Source: Porphyra umbilicalis
Lineage: Eukaryota; Rhodophyta; Bangiophyceae; Bangiales; Bangiaceae
Reading direction: 5' to 3'
DNA: 64,000 bases
Assembly (NCBI GenBank): GCA_002049455.2
Contig: KV918886.1
Coordinates: 62,001 to 126,000 of the forward strand
Both the position numbers and the translations under genes were made by a program. The notes beneath the pieces were generated by a model, which was not told the DNA's origin, did no database searches, and saw only the letters and a list, made by a program, of their open reading frames with translations. This document shows positions 1 to 11,385 of the stretch, piece after piece; position 1 is the first letter of the stretch; each line of letters begins with the position of its first letter.

Positions 1-1500
1 AGAAAAAACCAAAAAGCAGCGCGGGGGGTCTGTGACGCCAACCCGGTTGTGGAGGAGGGCCACACCGTGTGGCCGTGACGGCCGCCCATGGGGGCCGCGA
101 GTGGCGCCCGCAGACGCCAAGCCCCGCCGTCTGCGTGCGACCTGCACAGTCGTGGGGGTGGGGGGGGGGGGGGTGGTGGCTGGCCCGCCGCGCCGGGGGG
201 GGGGGGGGGGGCCGTGGCTGGCTAGGCTTGCTGCGCAGACCGCGGCCAGAGGCGTGGGCGGCGGCGGCAGAGCCGAGCAGAGGCACGGATGCAGTGAAAG
301 GGGTGAACCGGGGGTGCGCCAGGGGTGTCCCCCTGCCAGCGGCGGCCGCCGGTGGGCACCCCCCCCCCCCCCCTCCGTGGCTAGGGCGGCTTTTGGCCGG
401 CACTGCGCCAGCTCCTCCCCCCCCCTCCCACGCTCTTCTGGCCACGGGGCCGAGCAGCCAGAGCCGCCAGACACCCACGCGCCAGGCCCTTTCTTGGGGG
501 CTCACCACGTGAGACAGGGCGCCCCGAGCAAGTTGTCGCGGGGTGTGGCAACAGCACAAAGGGAAACTGGTGTGTTGTACCAATCAGCGGTCGGTGTGCG
601 CTGTCCCGGCCAGGCAGCATGGCCGAAAAACCAATCAGCAATCGGGTTTATCCCGCCAGGGTCCCCCGCTGGGAGGGAGCGACCAGCGCGGGCGCCGTCG
701 CCAGAAAGGACAAAAGGCCGCTTGCAGACGCAGCCTGCCGCGCTTTCAGCGGGTGGACGGGAGGGCTGCTACGTGCCTTGCCCCGCGGGCGGCGGTCCGC
801 CGGTCCAACTGCGATGCAACCGCGGGGGGGGGGGGTGGGCGGGCTTGGCTCAGCGCCGGGGCTCAGCTGCAAGACCCGCAGCGCTCCAGCTAGCGGGGAT
901 ACGTCGGTGGACGCCAACGCTCTCGTTCCCGCACAGACGGCGGCTGTGGGCCGTCTCTGTGGCACTACCCACGAGCCGTGGAAGGGCCCCCCCTGCAGTT
1001 GCTGGCTGGACCAGCGCATTGACACTGAATTGCTCGGGGGGGCTGGCCGGGGAGGTAACGGGCCAATCACCCAATCGCTGAGCACGGGCGAACCTGGTGG
1101 CACCCGGCGTGCTCGAAGCGGGCCGATGAGGGGACCGCCTGACGTTCCTGTTCACGCCGCTCTTGGGCGTGGCGGCGGCACAGCCGCGTTCTTGCGAGCT
1201 CTGTCCTCGGGCCAAAGCCGCTTCAGCGGCACACAAATGCCAGGCCTTGTCAGGACGAATCTCGAGGACAAGACGACGTGTGCTGTCCACCACTTGCAGC
1301 AAAATCATTCGGACTGTACTGTACAGTATGTAAGTAGATACACAACCGAGGTAGATGACCAATAGACTGTTCGACCCGTGGGGCAACACGTACAGTACTC
1401 CCACACCACATTCCCAAGTTGCACTCGACCACTCCGAGAAGTTGCCCCATGCAGGGTAGACGCCTCAAGAGGTTCTTGTGGCGTAAAGTGTCGCAGCCGC
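1..1500. other. GC-rich low-complexity region, no gene seen
   Basis: The first 1.1 kb is very GC-rich, with long G or C runs (for example near 160-175, 190-212 and 360-375). Overlapping open frames on both strands carry no recognisable domain and are best explained by the scarcity of stop codons in such DNA. From about 1.3 kb the composition drops toward 50% GC, marking the change to repeat-derived sequence. Nothing gene-like is supported. Confidence 0.5.
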
Positions 1501-1632
1501 AAGCCCGAGTGGAATCGACTTCATGTGAGGCTTAAATCGGGGGTTTAGTTTTCATACCTCTGAAGTTCGACAGCGGTGCAAAGATTCTTCGAAAGAACAG
1601 AGCTATGGACCGCTGTCCCATGTGGGGATGTA

Positions 1633-1776
1633 CATACAGTCTTTCTCCAATGCTGGGCACCCTTCATGACACAAAAGAAGCCTCAGTTCTTCGTATAGAA
1701 GACAGCTCGATCGGCCCTCACTTCGCAGCAAAGCTGTCCTGTTATTGCTGACCTCCAAAAAATGGCGGTTGCAGAG
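1633..1776 (+). repeat. Relic of a pogo-like element end
   Basis: Positions 1743-1776 (TATTGCTGACCTCC onward, through AAAAAATGGCG to GCAGAG) match, in reverse complement, 3022-3056 left of the pogo-like transposase. Positions 1634-1652 match, in reverse complement, 19 bases inside the MITE at 5446-5581. The same two modules lie together at the right end of the pogo-like element, so this is probably an old solo copy of such an end. No coding part remains. Confidence 0.5.
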
Positions 1777-1869
1777 TGGTTGCAATCATTCAACAGCGTA
1801 CGTGGACCAATGAAAAGGCTGGCAACCATGTGAGTTCCTTGCACAGTCTCCTCATGGAGCTCTGCCAGG

Positions 1870-1960
1870 GTTGTCAGCGTTTGGTTTGGTTTGCCAAACA
1901 TGAACGGAATTCAACCTGATTCACTTGAACGCTGGAGCGTTCAGGTTGAACGCAACATGT
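1870..1960. repeat. Direct repeat copy 1 with internal hairpin
   Basis: A GTTTGGTTTGGTTTG core at 1879-1893, followed by an AACCTGATTCA block, recurs in the same orientation at about 2644-2683. Within copy 1, 1912-1919 (CAACCTGA) pairs with 1941-1948 (TCAGGTTG), and 1927-1933 pairs with 1936-1942, forming a nearly continuous stem. It could be the end of a small unclassified element. The 700 bp between the copies has no convincing gene. Confidence 0.35.
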
Positions 1961-2633
1961 CAAAGGCCGTACTTGTTCCGCGTAATACTTAGTGTGCCAC
2001 GTTTAATGTAGTTGAGATTGTGCTTGGGGAAGTCGGGTTGTCTGACTCGAGCTCCATCGAGCTTGAGTCGCCAAGCCGATGTAGCGTGTGCATAGTAGGC
2101 CTGCTGCAGTCCCCGCAACAGAGCCCTGCTTGCCTGCCACACCACCGCGACACAATCCAAACGACTGGTACGAGCCGACGCCGGGGCGACGACGTTGACA
2201 ACCGCCTGGGCCTCCGCGCAGTAACGGAGACGGAGGGACCAAACAGAAAGGACCAAACACCGATACGTGTAGACGAGGCGTTGAGGGCGAGTGGATGCTC
2301 CGTTGTCTGAGAAGCAGCTTGCTGCACTCCACGCAATCCTGGGTGCGACCACGACCCATTCATCCTCCAGCCACAAAGGCTATGATTAACGCACACGTTG
2401 ACAGCAGATGAATCGATCTACGTACTCAGCGCCTAGGGTGCTACACAGCCGATTGGCAACAGTTGACATGAAGGAGGGTCTGGGAGCTGAACTCTCAGCG
2501 CGACTGACCTGCAGGGGGTATGGCAACGAGGCAGTCAGAGCGGCCGCACGGCGCCGAACCACCTGGCTGATCAATTTGAAGTGGTCAACGAAAGCTCCTG
2601 TCTGCCCGGGAAATTAATCAGAAATACAACCAA

Positions 2634-2708
2634 GTCGTTTGTTGTTTGGTTTGGTTTGTTTCTCGAAATCAACCTGATTCATCGAACCCTCTGTAGATTC
2701 AACATGAA
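2634..2708. repeat. Direct repeat copy 2
   Basis: Second copy of the repeat at 1870-1960: a GTTTGGTTTGGTTTG core at 2644-2658, then an AACCTGATTCA block. It lacks the strong hairpin of copy 1. Confidence 0.35.
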
Positions 2709-2889
2709 CTTACAACCCTGAGCTCTGCGCACTGGAAACGCACATCAGGATCTCAAGAAATCTGATGAAATTTGCTGATCTCATGAGAAATCACAGGTCT
2801 GGCCCAGAACCCTCCCCCTGCCCTCTTCAGGCCCAAGCAAGCGGCCCAAAAATGTCCAGAAATCTCATTATGGGTTGCAATGGCTCTGC

Positions 2890-3118
2890 GTGACTTCTGC
2901 AAGACACGTTCATTGGCTTGCAAGATTACTGGCGGCAACTCTCAGCCAATAGTTCGATCGTGGCTTGTCGAACAGCCAATCCGACTTCAATTCTATGCTG
3001 TGTCGTCGGCTCCTCCTCCATTTTCTCTGCAAACGCCATTTTTTGGAGGTTAGCAATACTTACATTCAACATCCGCTTATATGCGCTCCGGTTACAGTCA
3101 TTATCCGATTATGTCAGG
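2890..3118 (+). repeat. Left terminal region of the pogo-like element
   Basis: This stretch precedes the pogo-like transposase. Positions 3095-3117 are an inverted copy of 5251-5273 (about 20 of 23 bases identical). Positions 3062-3090 (AACATCCGCTTATATG core) are an inverted copy of 5420-5444. Positions 3022-3056 are a looser inverted copy of 5580-5613. Most of 2890-3060 recurs in reverse complement at 32510-32690, so it belongs to a dispersed family. The exact outer end and target duplication could not be fixed. Confidence 0.5.
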
Positions 3119-3409
3119 GGGTCGTTGCAGAAGTAGCCTGCGTTTCACAGGTGTGTTTAACAATCCGAGAAGTATTGGGTTGGTGTGCGAGACCTCACCA
3201 CCAAGAGTTTACTGCATATTTGTCCGCTGTTGAAGGACACCTCCGCCCGCGTTGGCTCCACGTCGCCGTCCCCACTTCCGACCTGTGTCGAGTCTCGCCT
3301 GCCTGGGTACACCAGTTGGCCACCCCCACGCCTCTCCTCGCTCCGCGCACTCTTCTCCCCTTATCCCTTCCTCCTCTCGTGTGCCTCCAGATCTGAGGTA
3401 CAGCAACCG

Positions 3410-5026
3410 ATGTCTCTTGCCGGTGCATCTGACGCGGCGGCTGCAGCCGCCGAGGCGACGCTTGCGCGGTCGCATCCCGAGCTCGTGCCTCAGCTGGCAC
3501 CCGACCTTCGGGTGGCCGCCCGAGCGGCGGCGATCACCGCGAATGAGGTTCTCTCCGCCCCCCCTGCAGCCCGGGCTCCTGCTCGACGAGTTGGTGGCTG
3601 TCGCCGGAAGCGGACCGGGATGAGTCTCGGAACCCGCCTACAAATTATCGCGTGGAAGGATGCCGGCAAGCCGTGGGCGTGGATCCTAAGACAACTAGGC
3701 GACCAGTACGCGCAGAGCACGGTGTTTAAGACCTACAAGCGCAAGCAAGAGTTTTTGGCGCGCGCTGCAAACGGAGTCGCGGAGACGTCGGTGTCGTCCA
3801 AGACAACCCCGTTTCCAGAGGTGGACGAGCGGTTGCTGGCATGGTATTATGCGGTCCGTGCGCGAGGCCGCAAGCGGGTGCCGATGTCGCTGGCGATATT
3901 GAGGTCCAAGGCGTTGCAGATTGCCACCGACCTCGACGTGTCCAACTTTGCGGCATCCAACGGCTTTCTACAGAACTGGGCTCGTCGCCATGGTTTAGTG
4001 AACTTTGCACTTCACGGGTCGGGGGCGTCAGCCAACGTAGCGGAGGCGGCGGCGCGAATGGAGGAGATTAAGCAGCAGCTAGCTCACGTGCCTCCTGACC
4101 TTATATACAATGTCGATGAAACCGGCCTCTTGTATCGAGGACTCCCATCCCGCTCCTACGTGCCAACTTGCGAAAGGCGTACCGCACGCGGATCGAAAGC
4201 GATGAAAAGTAAGGACCGCGTGACGCTCACCCTGTGCTGCAACGCGACGGGCAACCACAAGTTACCGGTCGCGATGATTGGCAAGGCTGGGCGACCCTTG
4301 TGCTTCCAGGGGGTGGGCAATTCGTGCCCGTTGCCCTACTTTTCGCAGGCGTCTGCGTGGACCGATGGGCACGTTTTCAAGCGGTGGTTTAACGAGGTCT
4401 TCATACCTGGCGTCCGCAGTCGAACGGGCAGTCATGTGTACCTGGTTTTGGACAACTTGGGCTGTCACGCCGCCTCACATCCACAAGTCACCGTTATCGA
4501 GCTTCCACCGAACACTACAGCTGTTTACCAACCCCTCGATGCTGGGGTCATCGCGGCTCTCAAGCGACGGTACAAGACGCGGCTCCTTGCGCGAGTTCTA
4601 CGAAACCTGGACCACTTGGTGGCGACGGGCGGTCCAAATCTGCGAGTACCAAGGGGTGGGGGCCTGGACGTCGGCGGTCAAGCCCATCTTTTGGACGCTG
4701 CAAACATCATCATGGACGAGTGGGGCAGCATGACGGCAGAGCACCTGGCCAATTGCTGGCTACAAGCCGACGTCCTACCGAGAGAGGCGGAGGCGGAGGT
4801 GCGGCGGCAGGTGCATGGGGTGCAGCCCGTGACCGACAACGCACACACCGACGTTTCCGACCTCGTGGCCCTGATGGCCAACACCACGTTGTCGGAGGAG
4901 TTTGGAGGTATGAGCACGGCGGACCGCGAGGACGCTGTGCGACGGTGGTTGGCGGCCGAGGACGACTGTGGGGCTGTTGCTGAAACGGTGGACTTGGTTT
5001 TGGCGGGGGAGGATGGGGACCAATAA
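3410..5026 (+). CDS. Pogo/Tigger-like DDE transposase
   Basis: A transposase of the Tc1/mariner-pogo superfamily (DDE_1 type) that would cut and paste its element in the nucleus. From the ATG at 3410 it is 538 residues. The frame is open upstream to 3185, but the upstream part is Ser/Pro/Leu-rich and unlike a domain. A Psq-type helix-turn-helix covers about residues 68-115 (SLGTRLQIIAWKDAGK). A CENP-B-like HTH follows (about 130-200). The DDE core has YNVDETGL, then LVLDNLGCH, then a PPNTTAVYQPLDAG block with the third acidic residue, so D-D-D is present in canonical contexts. There is no frameshift or internal stop. Inverted repeats flank the gene. It is possibly functional; expression is unknown. 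Confidence 0.88.
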   Translation: MSLAGASDAAAAAAEATLARSHPELVPQLAPDLRVAARAAAITANEVLSAPPAARAPARRVGGCRRKRTGMSLGTRLQIIAWKDAGKPWAWILRQLGDQYAQSTVFKTYKRKQEFLARAANGVAETSVSSKTTPFPEVDERLLAWYYAVRARGRKRVPMSLAILRSKALQIATDLDVSNFAASNGFLQNWARRHGLVNFALHGSGASANVAEAAARMEEIKQQLAHVPPDLIYNVDETGLLYRGLPSRSYVPTCERRTARGSKAMKSKDRVTLTLCCNATGNHKLPVAMIGKAGRPLCFQGVGNSCPLPYFSQASAWTDGHVFKRWFNEVFIPGVRSRTGSHVYLVLDNLGCHAASHPQVTVIELPPNTTAVYQPLDAGVIAALKRRYKTRLLARVLRNLDHLVATGGPNLRVPRGGGLDVGGQAHLLDAANIIMDEWGSMTAEHLANCWLQADVLPREAEAEVRRQVHGVQPVTDNAHTDVSDLVALMANTTLSEEFGGMSTADREDAVRRWLAAEDDCGAVAETVDLVLAGEDGDQ

Positions 5027-5213
5027 ACGGCTCGTTGTGGATGACGATGGTTGGATGCGGTGGCTGCGGGCAATGGTTGCATGCGAGAAGCGTTGCGTGC
5101 GATGATGAGGGCGACAACAGGACCGAGGCGCGCTGGTGCAAGGGGTGCATCGGCTGACGGCGTCGAGTCCATCGCATCCAGTCCTTCAGCGATGCAACTT
5201 TCCACGATTTATT

Positions 5214-5250
5214 CGGCTTGGTTATATCTACTGTGGATATAACCAAGCCG
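5214..5250. repeat. Perfect hairpin 3' of the pogo-like transposase
   Basis: CGGCTTGGTTATATC at 5214-5228 is the exact reverse complement of 5236-5250, with a 7-base loop. It lies 190 bp past the transposase stop and abuts the inner terminal repeat that starts at 5251. It could be a transposase-binding palindrome or a 3'-end RNA stem. There is no U-tract, so it is not a bacterial-type terminator. Confidence 0.5.
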
Positions 5251-5445
5251 GACATATTCGAATAATGACTGTATATGACACCCTGTCATACGACTGGGAG
5301 AGCAATTATGTCCAGAATCAGCTCTCCTGCCACAGTGGAGCAGGAAAGAAGTTATTTCTGGTCGCGGCCCGGATTCTTGTAGCCCACCTTTTCCTGCATG
5401 GCTGTGCGTGCGTCAGGGTGATACATAAGCGGATATTGACTGTTC

Positions 5446-5581
5446 TAGGCACCCTGCCCAAGAGAGGATGTCACAGCATTGGAGAAAGACTGCACAGTCA
5501 TTGTCCAGTGCTGTGACATCCTCTAAAGACTGTACAGTCTTTGTCCATTGCTGTGACATCCTCTCTTGGGCAGGGTGCCTA
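5446..5581. mobile_element. TA-flanked MITE with 35-bp inverted repeats
   Basis: A 132-bp core (5448-5579) begins GGCACCCTGCCCAAGAGAGG and ends with its reverse complement. The arms are about 35 bp with one mismatch and are flanked by TA on both sides. The centre holds a 40-bp tandem duplication (5485-5524 and 5525-5564, three differences), whose end repeats the right arm. Deleting the element plus one TA restores alignment of the right end of the pogo-like transposon with its left end, which independently supports the boundaries and a TA-targeting (Tc1/mariner/pogo) origin. Confidence 0.75.
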
Positions 5582-5615
5582 TTGCCGTTGACTCAATTTT
5601 GGCGCATGCGAATAA

Positions 5616-8600
5616 CTTTTCAACGGAAAAAATGACGTGCACTAATCAGATCACATTTGAGCCCTGTCCTGTTCGAGTGGGCCAAGTTTCATCATAGGTA
5701 GCCCCCCAAAAAGCGGTGGGCTACTAGCCAAGCTTCTTTCAGCTTGTTGATGGAACTGTTCTGGACCGACTTACGTGCGTGCGTTCAGCCGCGGAGTGGT
5801 ACAGCACACGCGCGGGCGCGGGCACGGCGTCCACAGAATAGACGTCGCACACCAGATTGTGGTGCCCATGTACCTCAGTGGAGGAATCGTCGGTGTCAGG
5901 TGCATCCCCGACGTGCTGCGGCTGCATGTGCAGATATGGCAGGCGCGGTTCCGAGCTGGTGTTCTCAAGCCAGCCCTGTCTTCCTTTCGGCGCTTTCGCA
6001 GAGTGCACCAGTATAGCTCGCCGTCTACCGATACGAGCAGTTTTACCGTTACTCACTCTTCCCGACCTCCTGCTCTCCTGAGTGGTCCCTCGCACAGGCA
6101 CAGACTAAAAACAGAGCGGCGTGCCGCTCCTCTACCGCGGTGGGCACATCGTCTGGCATGACGGTCACTCCGTGCTGCTCGCTGATGTCCCACCAGTTGT
6201 ATTACCTTGGTTCTCATTCTCCCCAGTACTACCGTCACCCCGCACCGTGCCTCTTTCTCTACTGCAGCGGCGTCGTCGACGTCACCGGCCGTGGACTTGT
6301 ACATCTGCACGGCACGCGTGTGTTTCTCGCCTGGAAGGTTGTCTGCGCCGCGCGTTCTGACGGCGGGGAGATGTTAGAATGGCAGTGAGCGCCCCATTGA
6401 GCTCTAGGAAGACCTCGGATGGCAGATCCACCTCTGCTTGGACGACACGTTCTGCTGGGCCTGTTGCGCTCAGGGCGTGGTTGGCCCCGATCCAGCATCA
6501 CTACCTAGCAGAAGGACGTCACAGGACTGCCACTCCGTGACGATAATGTCATCCTCGGAATCAACGCGATGGCGAGGACGGGCGAAGGCTCGGTCTGGAC
6601 GGGTGAATCATCGCAGTACACGGCAGAAGAATGTAGAGACTCACTAGCTGGCGATCGAGGTACATAACTACAGCCAGATACCCGGCAGAGGAACATGGCT
6701 GGCAGCGCGCCGAGGCTCTGCCTGCGACTTGCAGTCGATACCGACGGGAACCACAGCCCGGCGCTCAATGGGATGTGAACGGAAGAACGCTCAAGAGCTG
6801 ACTAGTATGACTCCGAACGTCACCAACAGAGCTCATCAGTACGAACAGGGGAGCTACTGAAAACGGATTAGTAGTCACTCTTCGGTTTTCCCGCGGAGTC
6901 TGAGGTGGGCAAGTCGGACCGGTCATTCTTCTCCGTGTCCCCAGGACCACATGACTCACCGCAAGCGATCCGTGGTGGGGTGCCAGCCAGAATTTTGCTG
7001 GCCAGCAGTGATTGGTCGACCTGATGCTTGCCTCAAGACCGCCAGCGTTGGCACCGGCCCAGCTACCCGTCAGGTGGGAGCACCATCGCAAGGTGGTGCA
7101 CCTTCAAAGTGGCTCGTTGGGTGCATTGAGAAGGGGCCCCCACCCTTCCGACACTTCGAACAGTGTCTACCCGGCCGTGACAGCAACAAGGGGGTGTCCC
7201 TGCGCGCAGGGCCTCTTTCGCGCTCGAGACGTTTCACACCCAGACAGACTCGCTGAAGCTGTCCCTGTCGAGGTTGTGAGAAGAGGTGATGTTGTTCCTA
7301 CCGACGACCCGCACCCTCGTCTCGCCTCGCCTCTTCCGGTTATAAACCATGCGACCGCCCTCCAGTCCAGGGCGTCCCTCTCGTCTCGCCCATGCCTGCG
7401 CGCCCTACCGCGCGCCCCGCCCACGCGCCCACGTGCGCGCCCACCAGCTTTCCCTGCGCCGCCGTGCCTGCGTCCGTCCACCACAAAGACAGCCGCCCAC
7501 CTGCGCCACGCCCGTCAGCGCCGCACCCAGCTGTTGCCGCGCGACACCCCGCATGGCGCGCCATCACACGGGCGCCGCTCGCCCGTGCCGCCGCCGACCC
7601 ACGGTCGAGCGGCTCAGCCAAATTCCACCCCGGGCCGCCCGGTCGAATCCCACCGCGGCCACCGTGGCTGCCGCGCAGCCACCGCATCGGGTGCTGACAC
7701 CACCGAGAGGTAGCACCCCTGTCGGCCAGTTCACAGAGGTGACCAGCTTCCTTTGCTACCCTCCCCCCGCCCCCCTCTCCTCCATTCGCGCCCCTGCGCT
7801 TTGGCCAGCGAAGCATGCATTTGTATTTCGGCCTTGGCTACCTTCTGGCTGCGGCTTGCCACGCGCTTACTCCGGAGGTTGAGGCATTTTTCGAAGGCAC
7901 GAAAACCATGGCCGCCGTCGCGCCCGGTCCCAACGACAAGACCACCACGTCAATCGTCGCCATCGATCCCACCCATAGAGTACGCCCGACCACCCTCACA
8001 GGCATCCATGAGGGCGCATCCACACATCACTTGGGAAGCGGCTGTCTCGGTGACGGTTCTGCGGGGAGTGGAGCGTCAGCGGCCGTAACGCTCTCCACGG
8101 TCTGCAACGGGGGCGCGGACACAATTGGGAACTTGAATGACACCGCACCATGTGCAGGACGGGCAACAACAACGACTTGAGAGTCGGGGACAGGTGCAAC
8201 TCGGCCATCACGGCGAAGGACGGTTGGCCATCTGACCGTCTATGGGCGCCTCTGCAAGTGGCGCTGCTGCAGCTGCAAGTCGGTGAGTCGCTGTGCTTTA
8301 TCTGTGCACTATGCTTCTTCTGTGCACTGGGTGGTACTGCACTCTTCTCGCGGTGTCGGACTCAACGAAGTGCTGGGGCTGAGGTAGCATTCTTGTGTAC
8401 CGACAGATACGCACTGGTACTGTTGTCTGTGCTCTCAAGTTAGTGCACTGACGGATGAGTGCTGGTGTTGACAGCTGCTGTATTGGATTGCGTCTTGCTC
8501 CCGAGAGCTTCGCCCTCTCTACTTGTCCACCCAAAGACGCCCTGCCCACCCCTTCCGCCTGTGTTGCCAGGCTCGCCTTTGCTCTGCATCACTGTACATC

Positions 8601-9900
8601 GGGCGCCTTTTACGGGCCTTTACCGCTGCATGTATTCGTCGCCGATCCTTCAACCTCTGGTGGTGGGGACAGCGGAAGTGGTCTGGTTCGCCCGCGCGGT
8701 GGGGATGGGGCGTGCGCCACGGGCGAGCTCCTGAAGCTATTCGGCCTTCACGCTGGCGCTGGTGGTGACACACTGCGCCACCAGCGAGCCCCAGGCCCTT
8801 CTGTCGATTAGTCAGAAGAGCCTCGTTGCAGTAGCACCGATTCAGCGCACTGGACGAAGCCTCTGGACGATGGGGGCAGCACGAAGTCTGACTTGGGCCA
8901 CGAGGCGGAGTGGGACGATGCTGGGAACATTTGAGCATTCTGAATCCGCTTCCTTCGTGCTGACGCTCGCCTCTTGTCTCCGTCTTTTGTACGGTTGTTT
9001 TGATACTGTGGCATGCTCCCTGTACTGCTGCCCGTCCTCTGCTTTAGTCTTCATCGATTTCACATGGCTATCGTAGCCACATGGTGTGGTATGGGGGCGA
9101 GGGAGTCGGAAGCCGGAGCTGGGAGTAGAGCGGAGGCGACCGCGGGGGCGGGCAGCAGGGCGCGATCTGGCAGATAGGGGTCGTCGAGGGGGAGTGTCCG
9201 AGGGGGCCGAGGGGTCCGCCCTGGGATGGGTGGATGCGATATGTAAATAATCAGCCGTGCTGCCACAAAATCGACCCATACGACCTGACGTGGACAGCTC
9301 GCACACCGGCAGCAGAGCGAATCTCAGCGCGCTGCGTAGATGTCCCGTAGGGCGCTACGTCGGGCTCATCTGGCTCGCCACTCTCGGCGTCGGGAGGCGA
9401 CCGCATTCGTGGCCCGAGAAGTCCTTGGAGGGCTCCACGTGACTCCGTCCCGTGCCAGCTTGATGCCCCAGACACGTCGTTGACGCAGTGTCAGTGTGTA
9501 CCAGGAAGCTTAAATGTGAATCTTGTTTCTATACTGATATAAGCCCACACTGTGAAGGATCGCCCTCCAGTATAGCGCAAATATCGTGTACTGAGGCGAA
9601 TTTCGAAGACGCCAGCACACTTTTCTAGTACGCCCCCTGTACATATAGGTGGTACACTTTCCCCGCGATGTTTGACTTGTTCGCCGGATACGCGGCTGCT
9701 TTTCACCCCACCGGACTGCTCGAAAGCAAACCAACAAACTACGTGGGCCTCGTGCCGCGCACCCACTGCAGTGGACGCCGTACCATACTGCTTGCATATG
9801 AGAGATGGCCGCCCGACCTCGGCGGCACGTGCCTGAGCAACCCGTACGTTGTCCTGTTGCTGTGTAGGCCCGCACGCAGCCCACTGGCAGGACCCCGCCA
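5616..9900. other. Region without a recognised gene
   Basis: Base composition is moderate (5.6-7.3 kb), then richer in C and G. Open frames here are short, overlap on both strands and show no domain or motif I recognise. A TATAAA at 7341-7346 precedes several short frames. The only frame with a suggestive feature is 7815-8180, listed separately. No inverted repeats with target duplications were found, although decayed transposon sequence is a reasonable guess for 5.7-7.0 kb. Confidence 0.4.
7815..8180 (+). CDS. Possible small secreted protein, unrecognised
   Basis: A 121-codon frame from an ATG at 7815. The first 20 residues (MHLYFGLGYLLAAACHALTP) look like a signal peptide: a short N-region, a hydrophobic core and small residues near a possible cleavage site. 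The rest is Thr/Ala/Gly-rich with no known motif, ending in four Thr. There is no conserved domain and no neighbour that suggests a role, and in DNA of this composition such a frame can arise by chance. Confidence 0.2.
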   Translation: MHLYFGLGYLLAAACHALTPEVEAFFEGTKTMAAVAPGPNDKTTTSIVAIDPTHRVRPTTLTGIHEGASTHHLGSGCLGDGSAGSGASAAVTLSTVCNGGADTIGNLNDTAPCAGRATTTT

Positions 9901-10423
9901 CCGTGACGATGTACATCACAAGATCTTGTCTGACAGAGCGCTCCCACGCGTCCCCGTGATCGACCAACTAGAAAGACTGTCTGAGTGACGCCGGCCGTGC
10001 CGCCGCCCCCCCTCTGCTTGCTGCGGCGCTCGCCGCCATCGCGGCTGCCTCCGGCTCCGTCGACTCACCCGCCGTATGTCTCGCGTCCGTGTGTGTTTAT
10101 GGTCCACCTGTTCGATCCACCCTCCTTGCTTGTTTGCCCACCGGACCATGGACGCGCCGGGTTGGTGCCGCACGCCGTGCACGCCGCGGCGGCCCGTGTG
10201 CCCCCCTTCCCCCCCCGTCCTGACCAAACCACCCCCCCGCCACTCTTCGCAAGCCGCCACGCCGACGCCGTCGCTGCTTTCACGCCCAGACCCGCGCCCC
10301 CCCCCCCCCCCCCCCCCTCCCCAAGCCGTCAAGCCGACGGCGTAACGCTCCGGCCCCCCCGCCACCGCCACTGGCGCCCCCCCCCCCCCCCCCCCGCCAC
10401 TGCCGCTGGCGCCGCCCCCCCCC

Positions 10424-10522
10424 CGCGGCACCGGTGTGACCGCCGCCCCCACCGCCGCCGCGGCGGCGGCGAGGAGCCCCCGCGCGCCCGGCGCGGGCAG
10501 CGGCGGCGGCGTGGCGCCGCAC

Positions 10523-10562
<40 letters not shown>

Positions 10563-11352
10563 CCATGTCGGCGGGCTCGTCGACGAGCCGCCCGCCGCCC
10601 GGCGCGTCAGACGGTGCCCACAAGAGCGCGTCGAGGGCGTCGACGCGCGCGCGGAGGGCGTGCGTGCACGCGGTGACGGCCGCCGCGCCGGCCGCCGTGG
10701 CTGGGGGGGGGGGGGGGGGCGGCGGTCCGACGCCCGCGCCGCCGGTGCGCCGCCGCCCCCCCGTGGAGGGGGGGGGGGGGGGGGGGCGCCCCCCCGTCAC
10801 CGCCCATGGTGTCCCACAAGCGGCGGCCGACGCCCGCCGGCGCGCCGACGCACAGCGGCGGTAGCGGGCGGGCGAGGGCGGCGGTCGCCGCCGCCGCCGC
10901 CGCCGCGGCGGCGGCGGCGGTGCCGCACCCGGCCGCCCCACCGCCCGTCCACGGCAGCGGGTGCGCGGCGGCCGCGTCGGGGGCGGGGGGGGGTTGGCCC
11001 CCCGCCCCCGCCGCCGGCCGCGTGTCCGCCTCGGGGGGTGGCGCCCACAGAGGGTCGGCCGACGCGGCGCGGCCGCCGCCGCCCGCGGCCGCGTCGGCGG
11101 CCGCGTGCGCCGCACACCCCCCGTGGGCGACGGCGGCCGCCGACGGTGCGCCGTCCCGCGCCGGCCGCACGTCAAACGAGTAGCGGGTGGTGGAGGGAAA
11201 GGCGGCAAAGCCCGACGTGCAGCCGCCCGTCCACCGCGGGGACAGCCGCCGGCACGGGTCACGCGGGGCGGCGCCGCCGCGGCGGGCGTCGGCGGCCGCC
11301 GCCGCTGCTGCCGCCGCCGCGACCGCCGCGGCGGCGGCGGCGGCAAAGGACC

Positions 11353-11385
<33 letters not shown>

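Larger units (their letters stand above)
3020..5615 (+). mobile_element. Pogo/Tigger-like DNA transposon
   Basis: A single transposase gene lies between inverted terminal regions (3022-3117 on the left, 5251-5613 on the right). The right side is longer because two segments interrupt the alignment: about 146 bp at 5274-5419 with no counterpart on the left, and a MITE at 5446-5581. Removing the MITE and one TA restores similarity to the left end. Because the transposase frame is open and the ends are recognisable, this is the most intact autonomous-looking element in the window. The boundaries are approximate and no outer TA duplication was identified. Confidence 0.55.
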
